Positions 55,565 to 64,000 of a stretch of DNA of 64,000 nucleotides are shown here, piece by piece. How positions within the stretch are numbered: position 1 is the stretch's first letter; each line of letters begins with the position of its first letter. The DNA comes from Novosphingobium meiothermophilum (GTDB lineage: Bacteria; Pseudomonadota; Alphaproteobacteria; Sphingomonadales; Sphingomonadaceae), in the NCBI RefSeq assembly GCF_003171715.1, contig NZ_QGHL01000007.1:744001-808000 (forward strand), in the 5' to 3' direction. The translations under genes and the position numbers were made by a program. The notes under the pieces were generated by a model that did no database searches, was not told where the DNA came from, and was given only the letters and a program-made list of their open reading frames with translations.

Positions 55565-56611
55565 ATGTCGATGATTCGCACATTCGTTCTTTCCGCCACG
55601 GCCCTTTCGGCGCTCGCGCTTGCAGGTTGTGGTTCCCAGCAGTCCGCAACGCGCGATCAGGTCCGCGCGGTCGGCTCCTCCACTGTCTATCCTTTTGCCA
55701 AGGCGGTTGCTGAATCGCTGGCCAAGGCAGATCCCAGCCTGAAGTCGCCGATCATCGAATCCACCGGAACCGGCGCGGGGATGAACCTGTTCTGCGGCGG
55801 CGTGGGCGCCCAGTTCCCCGATATCGCCAATGCCTCGCGCCGGATGAAGCTTTCCGAATTTGAAAGCTGCGCGGCCAATGGCGTGAAGGAAATCGTCGAG
55901 ATTCAGGTGGGCCTTGATGGGGTGGCCTTTGCCGAAGCCAAGGGCGGCCCCGGCATCAAGCTGACCCCGCAGGATGTTTACAAGGCGCTGGCCAAGAACC
56001 CCTATGGCAAGGCGCAGACCTACAAGACCTGGAAGGATGTGAATCCCTCGCTCCCGGCCGAGCCGATCCTTGTTTACGGGCCGCCGTCCACATCGGGCAC
56101 GCGCGACGCGCTGAAGGAACTGATCCTTGCCAAGGGCTGCGACGAAAACCCCGAAATGAAGGCGCTCAAGACGAGCGACAAGGCCGCGCACGAGAAGATC
56201 TGCACCGAAGTGCGCGACGACGGGGCCTATGTGGATGCGGGCGAGAACGACAACCTGATCGTCCAGAAGATCGAGGCCAATCCCAAGGCGATCGGCATTT
56301 TCGGGTTCTCCTATCTTGAAGAGAACAGCGGCCGCATCAAGGGCCTGCCGATGAACGGCATCGAGCCGACCTATGCCACGATTTCGGACTTCAGCTATCC
56401 CGGCGCGCGCCCGCTCTACATCTACGTGAAGAAGGCGCATCTCAAGGCAATCCCCGGTTTGCAGGCTTTTGTCACTGAATGGTCAAAGCTCTGGGGCAAG
56501 GATGGCAAGCTTGCCCGGCTCGGCATGGTCGTTGCGCCTGACGATGTCCTTGCGGCGAGCGCAAAGGCTGTTAACGAGCTTCCGGTTCTTGACGGCTCGC
56601 AACTGAAGTAA
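55565..56611 (+). CDS. pstS: Phosphate ABC transporter substrate-binding lipoprotein PstS
   Basis: PstS captures periplasmic phosphate. The 348-aa protein has a lipobox LALAGC with lipidated C22, so it is membrane-tethered. Phosphate contacts lie in RAVGSSTVYPFAKAVAES (residues 34-51), ESTGTGAGMNLFCGG and PPSTSGTRDALKEL. The internal segment around residues 185-215 (CDENPEM...KICTEVRDDGAYVDAG) is typical of alphaproteobacterial PstS. It is the first structural gene under the PHO box and is followed by a small hairpin. Confidence 0.95.
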   Translation: MSMIRTFVLSATALSALALAGCGSQQSATRDQVRAVGSSTVYPFAKAVAESLAKADPSLKSPIIESTGTGAGMNLFCGGVGAQFPDIANASRRMKLSEFESCAANGVKEIVEIQVGLDGVAFAEAKGGPGIKLTPQDVYKALAKNPYGKAQTYKTWKDVNPSLPAEPILVYGPPSTSGTRDALKELILAKGCDENPEMKALKTSDKAAHEKICTEVRDDGAYVDAGENDNLIVQKIEANPKAIGIFGFSYLEENSGRIKGLPMNGIEPTYATISDFSYPGARPLYIYVKKAHLKAIPGLQAFVTEWSKLWGKDGKLARLGMVVAPDDVLAASAKAVNELPVLDGSQLK

Positions 56612-56624
56612 TCCGCAAAGCGGA
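56612..56624 (+). other. Small hairpin after pstS
   Basis: TCCGC and GCGGA form a 5-bp stem around AAA directly after the pstS stop. Such intercistronic structures commonly let the binding protein be made in excess of the permeases. Confidence 0.35.
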
Positions 56625-56647
56625 AAACAGGGGAACATCCGGAAGTC

Positions 56648-58030
56648 ATGTCGCCAGCCATACTGCTTTTGCTCGCCCTAGGGCTGAGCCTTTTCGGCTG
56701 GCTGGCGGCACGGTCCCGCGCATGGGCTTTCCGGCGCGAGGCTCCGGGTGTTCGTCTCCATTCCCTGCCGAACTTCCACGGGTGGTATGTGGCCCTGTGG
56801 GTCGGCGTGCCCACGGTCATCTTCGTGGTGCTGTGGAATGCCATCAGCCCCGCGCTTGTCACTGCGCAGGTTCTTGCCGACCCGGCGGCGGCGGCTCTTC
56901 CCACTTTCGGCTTCGAGCGGGAAACCATGCTTGCCGAAGCGCGCGCGGTGGCGGAAGGCAGCGCTTTCGGCGTGTTCAATGAACAGGCGCAGGCGCTGGT
57001 CGAACCTTATCGCTCGGCCCTCGGCTTCTACCGCACGATCGGTTTTGCGGTGGCGGTGCTCATCGCCTTTGCTGGCGGCGCCTTCGCCTACACGCGTCTC
57101 AAGCCCGATTTCACCGCCCGCACGCGTGTCGAGCGGTCGGTCATGGCGCTCCTTCTGCTGGCCTCGCTGGTGGCCATTCTCACCACGGTGGGCATCATCG
57201 TCAGCCTCGTGTTCGAGACGGTGCGCTTCTTCGGAATGGTTTCGCCGATCGATTTCCTGTTCGGCACCCACTGGTCCCCGGACCCGATGAGCATGGGCGC
57301 GCCTGACGGACGCGATTATGGCGCGATCCCGCTGTTCTGGGGCACGATCTACATCGGCGCCATCATCGCCATGATCGTGGCTATTCCGCTCGGCCTGATG
57401 AGCGCCATCTTCCTCACCCAATATGCCAGCAATACGGTCCGCAAGGTGATGAAGCCACTGCTTGAGATCCTCGCGGGCGTTCCCACGGTCGTCTATGGCT
57501 ATTTCGCCGCGCTCACCGTTGCCCCGCTGGTGCGCGACATGGCCCACGCCGTCGGCATTTCCAGCGCATCGACCGAAAGCGCCCTCGCGGCCGGTCTGGT
57601 CATGGGCATCATGATCATCCCGTTCGTCTCGTCGATGGCGGACGATTCCATCGCGGCGGTGCCGCAGGCACTGCGCGACGGCAGCCTGGCGATGGGGGCC
57701 ACAACCGCCGAAACGATCCGCAAGGTCATCGTCCCGGCAGCGCTTCCCGGCATCGTTGCAGGCGTTATGCTGGCGATCAGCCGCGCCATTGGCGAGACGA
57801 TGATCGTGGTCATGGCTGCGGGCGCTGCCGCCAACCTTTCCGCCAATCCCTTTGAAAGCATGACGACCGTGACCTTCCAGATCGTCGCCATGCTTACGGG
57901 CGAAGGCAGCTTCGATCATCCTGCCACGCTCTCTGCCTTCGCGCTGGGCATGGTGCTGTTCCTTGTCACCCTGACGCTCAACTTCATCGCGCTGCGTGTG
58001 GTCAAGCGTTACCGTGAAGCCTATGACTGA
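56648..58030 (+). CDS. pstC: Phosphate ABC transporter permease PstC (N-terminally extended)
   Basis: A 460-aa inner-membrane permease. The C-terminal 270 residues are the standard PstC core with the coupling loop around RDGSLAMGATTAETIRKVI and the GETMIVVMAAG helix. The first 190 residues add extra transmembrane helices (residues 2-22, 42-62, 125-145, 160-190) and a periplasmic loop, as in other alphaproteobacterial PstC proteins. pstA starts 8 bp before its stop, so translation is coupled. Confidence 0.93.
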   Translation: MSPAILLLLALGLSLFGWLAARSRAWAFRREAPGVRLHSLPNFHGWYVALWVGVPTVIFVVLWNAISPALVTAQVLADPAAAALPTFGFERETMLAEARAVAEGSAFGVFNEQAQALVEPYRSALGFYRTIGFAVAVLIAFAGGAFAYTRLKPDFTARTRVERSVMALLLLASLVAILTTVGIIVSLVFETVRFFGMVSPIDFLFGTHWSPDPMSMGAPDGRDYGAIPLFWGTIYIGAIIAMIVAIPLGLMSAIFLTQYASNTVRKVMKPLLEILAGVPTVVYGYFAALTVAPLVRDMAHAVGISSASTESALAAGLVMGIMIIPFVSSMADDSIAAVPQALRDGSLAMGATTAETIRKVIVPAALPGIVAGVMLAISRAIGETMIVVMAAGAAANLSANPFESMTTVTFQIVAMLTGEGSFDHPATLSAFALGMVLFLVTLTLNFIALRVVKRYREAYD

Positions 58031-59306
58031 GACCGCGCCGATGACCTCCGCTGGTTCCGACATTGAAGCCCTTCAGGCCCGCCGACGGGCCATGATGGAA
58101 GGCGGACTGGCCGCGCGCCGCAAGGCTGACCGGCGCTTCCGCTGGCTGGGGTTTTCCGCCGTTGCCTTTTCGGCGCTCATGCTTGCGCTGCTGCTCGTGA
58201 ACATGGCCTCGGCCGGTTTTGCCGGGTTCCAGCGCAGCGAAGTGACCTTCCCCATCCAGATGGCGGGCGCGATGCAGATCGATGCTGAACGTCTTGCCCA
58301 GCCCGATCCCATGGGCGGGCTTGAACTTGCCGGGCTGGAAAAGGTTGTCGACAATGCTGCGCAGCAGGCTTTCGGACCGGAAGCCGGCACCGCGATAGCC
58401 GATGGTGCATGGCGCGAAGTTGCCGACATGCTCATCGCCGATCCGGCATTGCTCGGCCGGACGATCACGGTTTCCCTGCCGGCCAGCGACCAGCTTGCCA
58501 AGGCCCAGCGCGGCGATGGCGATCCGCAGCTTCAGGCCGTGGCGCGCAAGCTGGAAAGCGAGGGCAAACTTGTCCGCCGCTTCGACAAGGGTTTCCTGCG
58601 CCGCTCGGACGCCACCAGTCCGCAGTCGGTGGGCATCTGGGGCGCGCTCAAGGGATCGATGCTTACGATGTTCGTCACGCTCGTCCTTGCCTTCCCGGTC
58701 GGCGTTCTGGCCGCGCTCTATCTTGAGGAATACGCGCCGCGCAATCGCTGGACCGATCTCATCGAAATCTCGATCAACAATCTGGCCGCCGTGCCATCGA
58801 TCATCTTCGGCCTTCTGGGCCTTGCGGTCTTCCTTGCCATCTTCCCGCACTACCGTTCGGCCCCGCTGATCGGCGGGATGACCCTGGCCCTGATGACCAT
58901 GCCGGTCATCGTCATTTCCGGCCGCAACGCGATCAAGGCCGTGCCGCCATCGATCCGCGATGCCGCGCTGGCCATTGGCGCAAGCAAGGTGCAGGTCGTG
59001 TTCAACCACGTGCTGCCGCTGGCCCTGCCCGGCATCCTCACCGGCACGATCATCGGCATGGCCCGTGCTCTGGGCGAAACCGCGCCGCTCCTGATGATCG
59101 GGATGCGCGCCTTCGTCGCCAGCCCGCCGTCCGGCTTCACCGCGCCGTCAAGCGTCCTGCCGGTGCAGATTTTCCTGTGGTCCGACGAGATCGACCGCGG
59201 CTTCATCGAACGCACCAGCGCGGCAATCGTGGTGCTGCTCGTCTTCCTGCTCCTGATGAACGGTCTTGCGATCTATCTGCGCAACCGCTTCGAAAAACGG
59301 TGGTAA
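58023..59306 (+). CDS. pstA: Phosphate ABC transporter permease PstA (with DUF3333 N-terminus)
   Basis: A 427-aa permease. Residues about 45-70 form a first membrane helix ([20 protein letters not shown]), followed by a periplasmic DUF3333 domain of about 120 residues ([20 protein letters not shown]) and then the six-helix permease core with coupling motif [19 protein letters not shown] and [18 protein letters not shown] at 58023 overlaps pstC. The extended N-termini of both permeases probably contact PstS or a partner in the periplasm. Confidence 0.93.
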   Translation: MTETAPMTSAGSDIEALQARRRAMMEGGLAARRKADRRFRWLGFSAVAFSALMLALLLVNMASAGFAGFQRSEVTFPIQMAGAMQIDAERLAQPDPMGGLELAGLEKVVDNAAQQAFGPEAGTAIADGAWREVADMLIADPALLGRTITVSLPASDQLAKAQRGDGDPQLQAVARKLESEGKLVRRFDKGFLRRSDATSPQSVGIWGALKGSMLTMFVTLVLAFPVGVLAALYLEEYAPRNRWTDLIEISINNLAAVPSIIFGLLGLAVFLAIFPHYRSAPLIGGMTLALMTMPVIVISGRNAIKAVPPSIRDAALAIGASKVQVVFNHVLPLALPGILTGTIIGMARALGETAPLLMIGMRAFVASPPSGFTAPSSVLPVQIFLWSDEIDRGFIERTSAAIVVLLVFLLLMNGLAIYLRNRFEKRW

Positions 59307-59307
59307 A

Positions 59308-60123
59308 ATGAACGCTGAAGCGATTCCGACGCAGGCACAAGCCGCAGAGAAGCCCTATTTCGACGCGCCCCTGAAGATGAGCGCGAAGAACGTGTCGGTC
59401 TTTTATGGCGAAAAGCGTGCGATCGACGATGTCTCGATCGAGATACCCCAGCGCTATGTCACGGCTTTCATCGGCCCGTCGGGCTGCGGCAAGTCGACCT
59501 TCCTGCGCACGCTGAACCGCATGAACGACACCATCGCCAACGCGCGTGTCGAAGGCGAAATCCTGCTCGACGGCGAGGACATCTACAAGTCGGGCATGGA
59601 CGTGGTGCAGTTGCGCGCGCGGGTGGGCATGGTGTTCCAGAAGCCCAATCCCTTCCCCAAGTCGATCTACGAAAACATCGCCTACGGACCGAAGATTCAC
59701 GGCATCACCGGCAGCAAGGCTGAACTTGACGAGATCGTCGAACAGTCGCTGCGCCGCGCCGGTCTGTGGGACGAAGTCAAGGATCGCCTCTCCGACAGCG
59801 GAACGGCTCTTTCCGGCGGACAGCAGCAACGTCTGTGCATCGCCCGCGCCATTGCGGTCGATCCCGAAGTGATCCTGATGGACGAGCCTTGCTCTGCGCT
59901 CGACCCCATTGCCACCGCGCGCATCGAGGAACTGATCGACGAACTTCGCGCCCGCTATGCCATCGTCATCGTGACCCATTCGATGCAGCAGGCCGCCCGC
60001 GTCTCGCAGCGCACGGCCTTCTTCCACCTTGGCAAGATCGTAGAATACGGCAAGACATCAGACATATTTACCAATCCGCGTGAAGAGCGCACCAAGGACT
60101 ACATCACCGGCCGGTATGGCTGA
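59308..60123 (+). CDS. pstB: Phosphate ABC transporter ATP-binding protein PstB
   Basis: The 271-aa ATPase that powers phosphate import and, with PhoU, signals to PhoR. Walker A is GPSGCGKST at residues 56-64, the Q-loop is [14 protein letters not shown], the signature [14 protein letters not shown] and Walker [14 protein letters not shown], followed by the switch His in VTHSMQQA. It starts one base after the pstA stop. Complete and typical. Confidence 0.97.
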   Translation: MNAEAIPTQAQAAEKPYFDAPLKMSAKNVSVFYGEKRAIDDVSIEIPQRYVTAFIGPSGCGKSTFLRTLNRMNDTIANARVEGEILLDGEDIYKSGMDVVQLRARVGMVFQKPNPFPKSIYENIAYGPKIHGITGSKAELDEIVEQSLRRAGLWDEVKDRLSDSGTALSGGQQQRLCIARAIAVDPEVILMDEPCSALDPIATARIEELIDELRARYAIVIVTHSMQQAARVSQRTAFFHLGKIVEYGKTSDIFTNPREERTKDYITGRYG

Positions 60124-60169
60124 TCCGGCCGGGATGGCTGCACCGCACTAGGGCGACGAGAAGGACAAC

Positions 60170-60856
60170 ATGGTGGCCGAACATACCGTCAAGGCATTCG
60201 ACGAGGACATCACCCGGCTTCGCGGTCTGGTGGCGGAAATGGGCGGTCTTGCCGAACTGTCCGTCTCTGAAGCGATGGACGCCCTGATCCGCGGCGACCA
60301 CGATCTGGCCGCAGGTGTCATTGCGCGCGACAAGCGCATCGACCAGCTTGAAGCGGAAGTCGACAAGCTGGCCATCCGCGTCCTGGCCCTGCGCGCGCCC
60401 ATGGCAGACGATCTGCGCGAAGTGATTGCCGCACTGAAGATCGCAGGCGTCATCGAACGGATTGGCGATTATGCCAAGAACATAGCCAAGCGGGTCGGCA
60501 TAATCGAAGGCCGCAAGCGGTTCGAACCGCTCACCCTGCTTCCGGCAATGAACGAACTGGCGGCCGACATGGTGCATGATGTGCTCACCGCATTTGCCGC
60601 ACGCGACCCTGTGACCGCCGCCGAAATTGTTCAGCGCGATGCCAAGGTAGATGCCTTCTACGATTCGATCTTCCGCAATCTCGTTTCGTTCATGGTGGAA
60701 AATCCCGCAACGATCAGCAGCGCCGCGCAGCTTTTGTTCGTTGCGCGCAACATCGAACGCATCGGCGACCATGCGACCAACATCGCGGAAATGGTCTATT
60801 ATGCTGCCACGGGGTCAAACCTGCCCGAACGCGAGGAAGTGCTTCCGCCTGCCTGA
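60170..60856 (+). CDS. phoU: Phosphate transport system regulator PhoU
   Basis: A 228-aa all-helical protein that represses PhoR kinase output when phosphate is plentiful and helps gate PstB. Two homologous three-helix bundles are visible, each with an acidic metal-binding helix: ADDLREVIAALKIAGVIERIGDYAKNIAK (in two blocks around residues 80-108) and AAQLLFVARNIERIGDHATNIAE near 185-207. It begins 46 bp after pstB. Length and motifs are normal. Confidence 0.95.
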   Translation: MVAEHTVKAFDEDITRLRGLVAEMGGLAELSVSEAMDALIRGDHDLAAGVIARDKRIDQLEAEVDKLAIRVLALRAPMADDLREVIAALKIAGVIERIGDYAKNIAKRVGIIEGRKRFEPLTLLPAMNELAADMVHDVLTAFAARDPVTAAEIVQRDAKVDAFYDSIFRNLVSFMVENPATISSAAQLLFVARNIERIGDHATNIAEMVYYAATGSNLPEREEVLPPA

Positions 60857-60945
60857 CCACGGCTGCCCTGTGCCTCTTTTCGGCAATGGTCATACTGCGG
60901 TAACATTGCACGTGCTTTGGCAAGCTGACTGTCAAGGAGGTTTGC

Positions 60946-61635
60946 GTGCCCGCTCCGAAGCTGCTTCTGGTTGAAGACGATACGGCTCTGGCCGAACTGG
61001 TCGAATACCGCTTTCGCGGCGAAGGCTATGATGTCCGCACCACGGACGATGGCGATGAAGCCCTGCTCCTGGCCGCCGAAGATGCGCCCGATCTTGTCCT
61101 GCTTGACTGGATGATCGGCGGCACCAGCGGCATCGAGGTTTGCCGCCGCCTGCGCCGCAACAAGGAAACGGCGCATGTTCCCATCATCATGCTGACGGCC
61201 CGTTCCGACGAGGATGACCGCATCCGCGGGCTGGAAACCGGTGCCGATGATTACGTGACCAAGCCGTTTTCTCCGCGCGAACTCATTGCGCGCGTCGGGG
61301 CTGTGCTGCGCCGCGTCCGTCCCGCGCTTGCGGGCGAAACGATCAATGTCGGTGACCTTTCGCTTGATCCCACGGCCCACCGCGTGACACGGCGAGGCAG
61401 CGCAATGAAAGTCGGCCCGACCGAGTTTCGCCTGCTCAAGCATTTCATGGAGCATCCCGGCCGCGTGTTCTCGCGCGGGCAGTTGCTCGACGCGGTCTGG
61501 GGCAGCGGCAGCGACATCGAACTACGCACGGTTGACGTGCATATCCGCCGCCTGCGTCAGGCCATCGCCATCCCCGGCGCAGCCGACCCTGTGCGCACGG
61601 TCCGTTCGGCCGGCTATGCGCTTGAGGCCGTCTGA
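60946..61635 (+). CDS. phoB: Phosphate regulon response regulator PhoB
   Basis: A 229-aa OmpR/PhoB-type regulator. The receiver domain has acidic pocket E10-D11-D12, phosphorylated D54 in DLVLLDWMIGG, and Lys in DDYVTKPFS. The C-terminal winged helix includes FRLLKHFMEHPGRVFSRGQLL and recognition helix RTVDVHIRRLRQAI. The start is GTG with a perfect AAGGAGG five bases upstream. It recognises the PHO box found before pstS. No full PHO box is visible before phoB itself, so it may be read through from phoU. Confidence 0.96.
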   Translation: MPAPKLLLVEDDTALAELVEYRFRGEGYDVRTTDDGDEALLLAAEDAPDLVLLDWMIGGTSGIEVCRRLRRNKETAHVPIIMLTARSDEDDRIRGLETGADDYVTKPFSPRELIARVGAVLRRVRPALAGETINVGDLSLDPTAHRVTRRGSAMKVGPTEFRLLKHFMEHPGRVFSRGQLLDAVWGSGSDIELRTVDVHIRRLRQAIAIPGAADPVRTVRSAGYALEAV

Positions 61636-61643
61636 ACCGAAGC

Positions 61644-61919
61644 TCAGTTGTGCGCCATGTAGGTGGTGATATCGAGATCGGCCACCGTTATCCAGCCATG
61701 GATGTAGTTCGCATAATAGAATGCGAACAATACCGCTGAAACCACCGTCGCCCTGATCACGATGCGGCGCGGGTTGAAGTTGCTTGGCGCGCTGTCGGCC
61801 TGTCCTGCCACCTTGGCATGTCCGGTCTCGTCCGGTGTCCTGATGCCGAACGGCAGGACAAGAAACGCCGCCATGACCCAGAACAGCCCATAGATCGCGA
61901 TGATCGACGTAATCTTCAT
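61644..61919 (-). CDS. DUF1467 family membrane protein
   Basis: A 91-aa inner-membrane protein with two transmembrane helices (about 5-27 and 55-80). Family landmarks are IAIYGLFWVMAAFLVLPFGI, the cytoplasmic or periplasmic loop ending in GQADSAPSNFNPRR, and YANYIHGWITVADLD at the end. The role is unknown. It starts 6 bp after the RNase J stop and ends 8 bp from the convergent phoB, and belongs to a coaX-rnj-DUF1467 series seen across alphaproteobacteria. Confidence 0.9.
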   Translation of the reverse strand: MKITSIIAIYGLFWVMAAFLVLPFGIRTPDETGHAKVAGQADSAPSNFNPRRIVIRATVVSAVLFAFYYANYIHGWITVADLDITTYMAHN

Positions 61920-61925
61920 CGGTCT

Positions 61926-63578
61926 TCAGCCTTCGCGCAGCAGAACCTGGACGAGCGGCTTCTTGCCGGACCAGCGCTGCCCGGCCCGGCGCGCTGCCAA
62001 ACGCACCGCCTCGGACACCGCCGAGCGATCCTTCTTGCGATCCCCTTTGAGGCCGCGCACCGCCTCGGCCACTTCCACCTTGGCTTCGGCCATGAAGGCT
62101 TCCATGTCTTCATCAAGCGGAATGCCCAGCGCGGCGACCTCCACATCGGAAACCAGCCTGCCATCATGGCGCACCGCCAGAGCAACGGTAATCAATCCGT
62201 TCTGCGACAGCTTGCGCCGCGTGACGACACCATCGCCATCGGCGGGCGCGATGATGTCACCGTCCAGCACCAGACGGCCCGCGCGCTCTTCGGAAACCTT
62301 TTTCGGGCCATCCGGGGCGAGCCGGATAAGATCGCCGTTCTTCTGGAGAATGGCGCTCGGAATCCCCTCTTCAAGGCCGAGCCGGACCTGCTCTGCCATG
62401 TGGCGCATTTCCCCATGGACCGGCACGAGAATATCCGGCCGGAGCCAGTCATAAAGCGCCACCAGTTCCGGACGCCCCGGATGGCCCGAAACGTGGATCA
62501 TCGACTGCCGGTCTGTCACAATGCGCACGCCCTTGGCGACAAGCGCATTCTGGATACGCCCGATGGCAATTTCGTTGCCGGGAATCTGGCGGCTGGAGAA
62601 GAGGACCGCATCGCCCGCCTCCAGACGCACGGGATGCTGATCGGCCGCAATCCGCGCCAATGCGGCGCGCGGCTCTCCCTGCCCGCCGGTTGCCACCACC
62701 AGAAGTTCGCCCCGCGGGACATCCATGGCGTCATCGACATGAACCAGATCGGGCAGGCTTCGCAGGTAGCCGCACGACTGCGCCACCCGGATGATGCGAT
62801 CAAGCGAGCGCCCGGCAACGCAGAGGCGCCTTCCCGTGGCTTCGGCAACTTCGCCCAGCGTTTGCAGGCGCGCGACGTTGGACGCGAAAGTTGTCACCAC
62901 CACGCGGCGGCCTTTCTGTTCCGCCACGGCCTCCATCAGCCCTGCCCGCACCTCGCCTTCTGAGCCGGACGGGCGCGGGTTGAAAACGTTGGTGGAATCG
63001 CAGACTAGCGCGAGGATCCCTTCATCGCCGAGCGCGGTCAGTTCCTCCTCGGTCGTGGGCGTGCCGACGAGCGGCTCGTCATCCAGCTTCCAGTCACCGG
63101 TATGGAAAACCTTGCCATGCGGCGTGTCGATCAGCAGCGCGTTCCCTTCCGCTATCGAGTGCGCTAGCGGCACGTAGCGAACACCGAACGGGCCGAGCTG
63201 GAACCGGTCAAGATGGTCGATCACGTTCAGCTCGACCTCGTCCTCTATCCCCGCCTCGACAAGCTTTTCGTGAACCAGCTTGGCGGTAAAGGGCGTTGCA
63301 TAGAGCGGCACGCCCAGATCCTGCGCGAAGTAGGGGACGGCGCCGATATGATCCTCGTGCGCATGGGTGAGGACGATGCCGACCAGATCGTCAAGCCGTT
63401 CCTCGATGAACTCAAGATCGGCGAAAACCAGATCGATGCCGGGATACCACGGATCGGCAAAGGTCATGCCCAGATCGACCATCAGCCATTTCCCGTCGCA
63501 CCCGTAGAGGTTGACGTTCATGCCGATCTCGCCCGATCCGCCAAGGGCGATGAACAGCAGTTCCTTGCCCGGCTTCAC
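61926..63578 (-). CDS. rnj: Ribonuclease J
   Basis: A 550-aa metallo-beta-lactamase nuclease with 5'-3' exonuclease and endonuclease activity in RNA maturation. The catalytic zinc motif [16 protein letters not shown] (HxHxDH, near residue 70) is intact; [13 protein letters not shown] and [10 protein letters not shown] supply further ligands, and the beta-CASP domain has [16 protein letters not shown]. The C-terminal domain (about 450-550) is Lys/Arg-rich. The start is GTG at 63578, overlapping the coaX stop as GTGA. Confidence 0.94.
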   Translation of the reverse strand: MKPGKELLFIALGGSGEIGMNVNLYGCDGKWLMVDLGMTFADPWYPGIDLVFADLEFIEERLDDLVGIVLTHAHEDHIGAVPYFAQDLGVPLYATPFTAKLVHEKLVEAGIEDEVELNVIDHLDRFQLGPFGVRYVPLAHSIAEGNALLIDTPHGKVFHTGDWKLDDEPLVGTPTTEEELTALGDEGILALVCDSTNVFNPRPSGSEGEVRAGLMEAVAEQKGRRVVVTTFASNVARLQTLGEVAEATGRRLCVAGRSLDRIIRVAQSCGYLRSLPDLVHVDDAMDVPRGELLVVATGGQGEPRAALARIAADQHPVRLEAGDAVLFSSRQIPGNEIAIGRIQNALVAKGVRIVTDRQSMIHVSGHPGRPELVALYDWLRPDILVPVHGEMRHMAEQVRLGLEEGIPSAILQKNGDLIRLAPDGPKKVSEERAGRLVLDGDIIAPADGDGVVTRRKLSQNGLITVALAVRHDGRLVSDVEVAALGIPLDEDMEAFMAEAKVEVAEAVRGLKGDRKKDRSAVSEAVRLAARRAGQRWSGKKPLVQVLLREG

Positions 63579-64000
63579 GACGCCTTCACCCGCTGCGCAA
63601 GGATGGCAAGGCCATCAAGCGTGAGGTCGGTATCAACATGATCGAATATGTCGGTGTGATCGCCGAAGAGCACAGCCAGCCCGCCGGTGGCCACGACCTT
63701 GGCCGGCCGCCCGATCTCTGCGCGGATCCGTGCGATCAGGCCCTCCATCATCGCGACATAGCCCCAGAACACCCCGATGTGCATCTGGTCTTCGGTATTG
63801 CGCCCGATCACGCTGCGTGAGCGCGTGGGCGCTTCAATGGCAATGCGCGGCAGCTTTGCCGCGGCATTCACCAGCGCATCGAGCGACAGGTTGATGCCGG
63901 GGGCAATGATCCCGCCCTTGTAGGCACCGTTGAAATCGACCACGTCAAACGTCGTCGCCGTTCCGAAATCGACGACAATCAGATCACCCGCATATTTGGC
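63575..64000 (-). CDS. coaX: Type III pantothenate kinase, C-terminal part (5' end outside the window)
   Basis: CoaX phosphorylates pantothenate, the first step of coenzyme A synthesis. The 141 visible residues start mid-protein with [17 protein letters not shown], the ASKHA phosphate/pantothenate loop, then [36 protein letters not shown] and a C-terminal [16 protein letters not shown]. The gene continues past the right edge. Its TGA overlaps the RNase J GTG by four bases, so the two are translationally coupled. Confidence 0.93.
   Translation of the reverse strand, partial: AKYAGDLIVVDFGTATTFDVVDFNGAYKGGIIAPGINLSLDALVNAAAKLPRIAIEAPTRSRSVIGRNTEDQMHIGVFWGYVAMMEGLIARIRAEIGRPAKVVATGGLAVLFGDHTDIFDHVDTDLTLDGLAILAQRVKAS

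Noticed and set aside
60925..60945. Possible PHO box before phoB
   Set aside because: Only one half-site-like CTGTCAA is present next to the Shine-Dalgarno, with no second half-site at the required spacing.

Overview
The window is GC-rich, densely coded chromosomal DNA of an alphaproteobacterium, most likely Sphingomonadales and probably Novosphingobium or a close relative. This rests on the sphingomonad-type gene neighbourhoods (yqeY-dnaG-rpoD; phoR-pstSCAB-phoU-phoB; coaX-rnj-DUF1467), the small-type PurL, an E/D-rich RpoD, DUF4170/DUF2177/DUF1467 proteins and a P450cam-like (CYP101-type) cytochrome. Species is inferred, not proven. No rRNA, IS element, prophage or CRISPR array was seen; one tRNA (Glu, anticodon TTC) is present.

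Layout. 0-10.4 kb: a truncated helical protein, DUF4170, then greA and carB/carA on the minus strand and the macromolecular-synthesis cluster yqeY-dnaG-rpoD on the plus strand. 10.4-16.5 kb: a flavin monooxygenase/DUF3237 pair, then rpiB-glyA-(68 aa membrane protein)-nrdR-trmJ-like, then rpsD. 16.5-23.4 kb: minus-strand series xseB-ispA-coaD-cyclophilin-queA and tgt, with a CYP101-like P450 and an opposite-strand TauE/SafE permease between queA and tgt. 23.4-32.4 kb: DUF2177, purL, a Coq4-like protein, serB and miaA whose start regions overlap head to head, and the branched-chain set ilvB-ilvN-ilvC behind a probable attenuator. 32.5-41 kb: secreted I78-type inhibitor, YceI, epoxide hydrolase, leuA behind a Leu-rich leader peptide, amidohydrolase, a nitronate monooxygenase-like gene with a perfect palindromic operator, a free-standing AHH nuclease coupled to a DUF4261-like protein, and a flavodoxin-like protein. 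41-43 kb: recJ and tRNA-Glu.

43.0-51.4 kb is the accessory-looking highlight: after a 522-bp gene-poor and partly AT-rich region come four same-strand exported proteins (322, 161, 353 and 1717 aa). Three of them share a short N-terminal motif after the signal peptide, two carry a calcium-loop-like motif and end in the same three residues, and the last has modular Ig-like domains followed by a putative outer-membrane beta-barrel. I read it as an uncharacterised surface or matrix system.

51.5-61.6 kb: a Kef-type antiporter and a tandem universal stress protein, then a complete phosphate regulon (phoR, PHO box, pstS, pstC, pstA, pstB, phoU, phoB). 61.6-64 kb: DUF1467, RNase J and the C-terminal part of CoaX, transcribed towards the phosphate genes.

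Cis signals that stand out are the Leu-leader attenuator of leuA, the ilvB leader, the PHO box, the nitronate monooxygenase operator, and several promoters of the form TTGAC(A/G)-17 bp-TAG.
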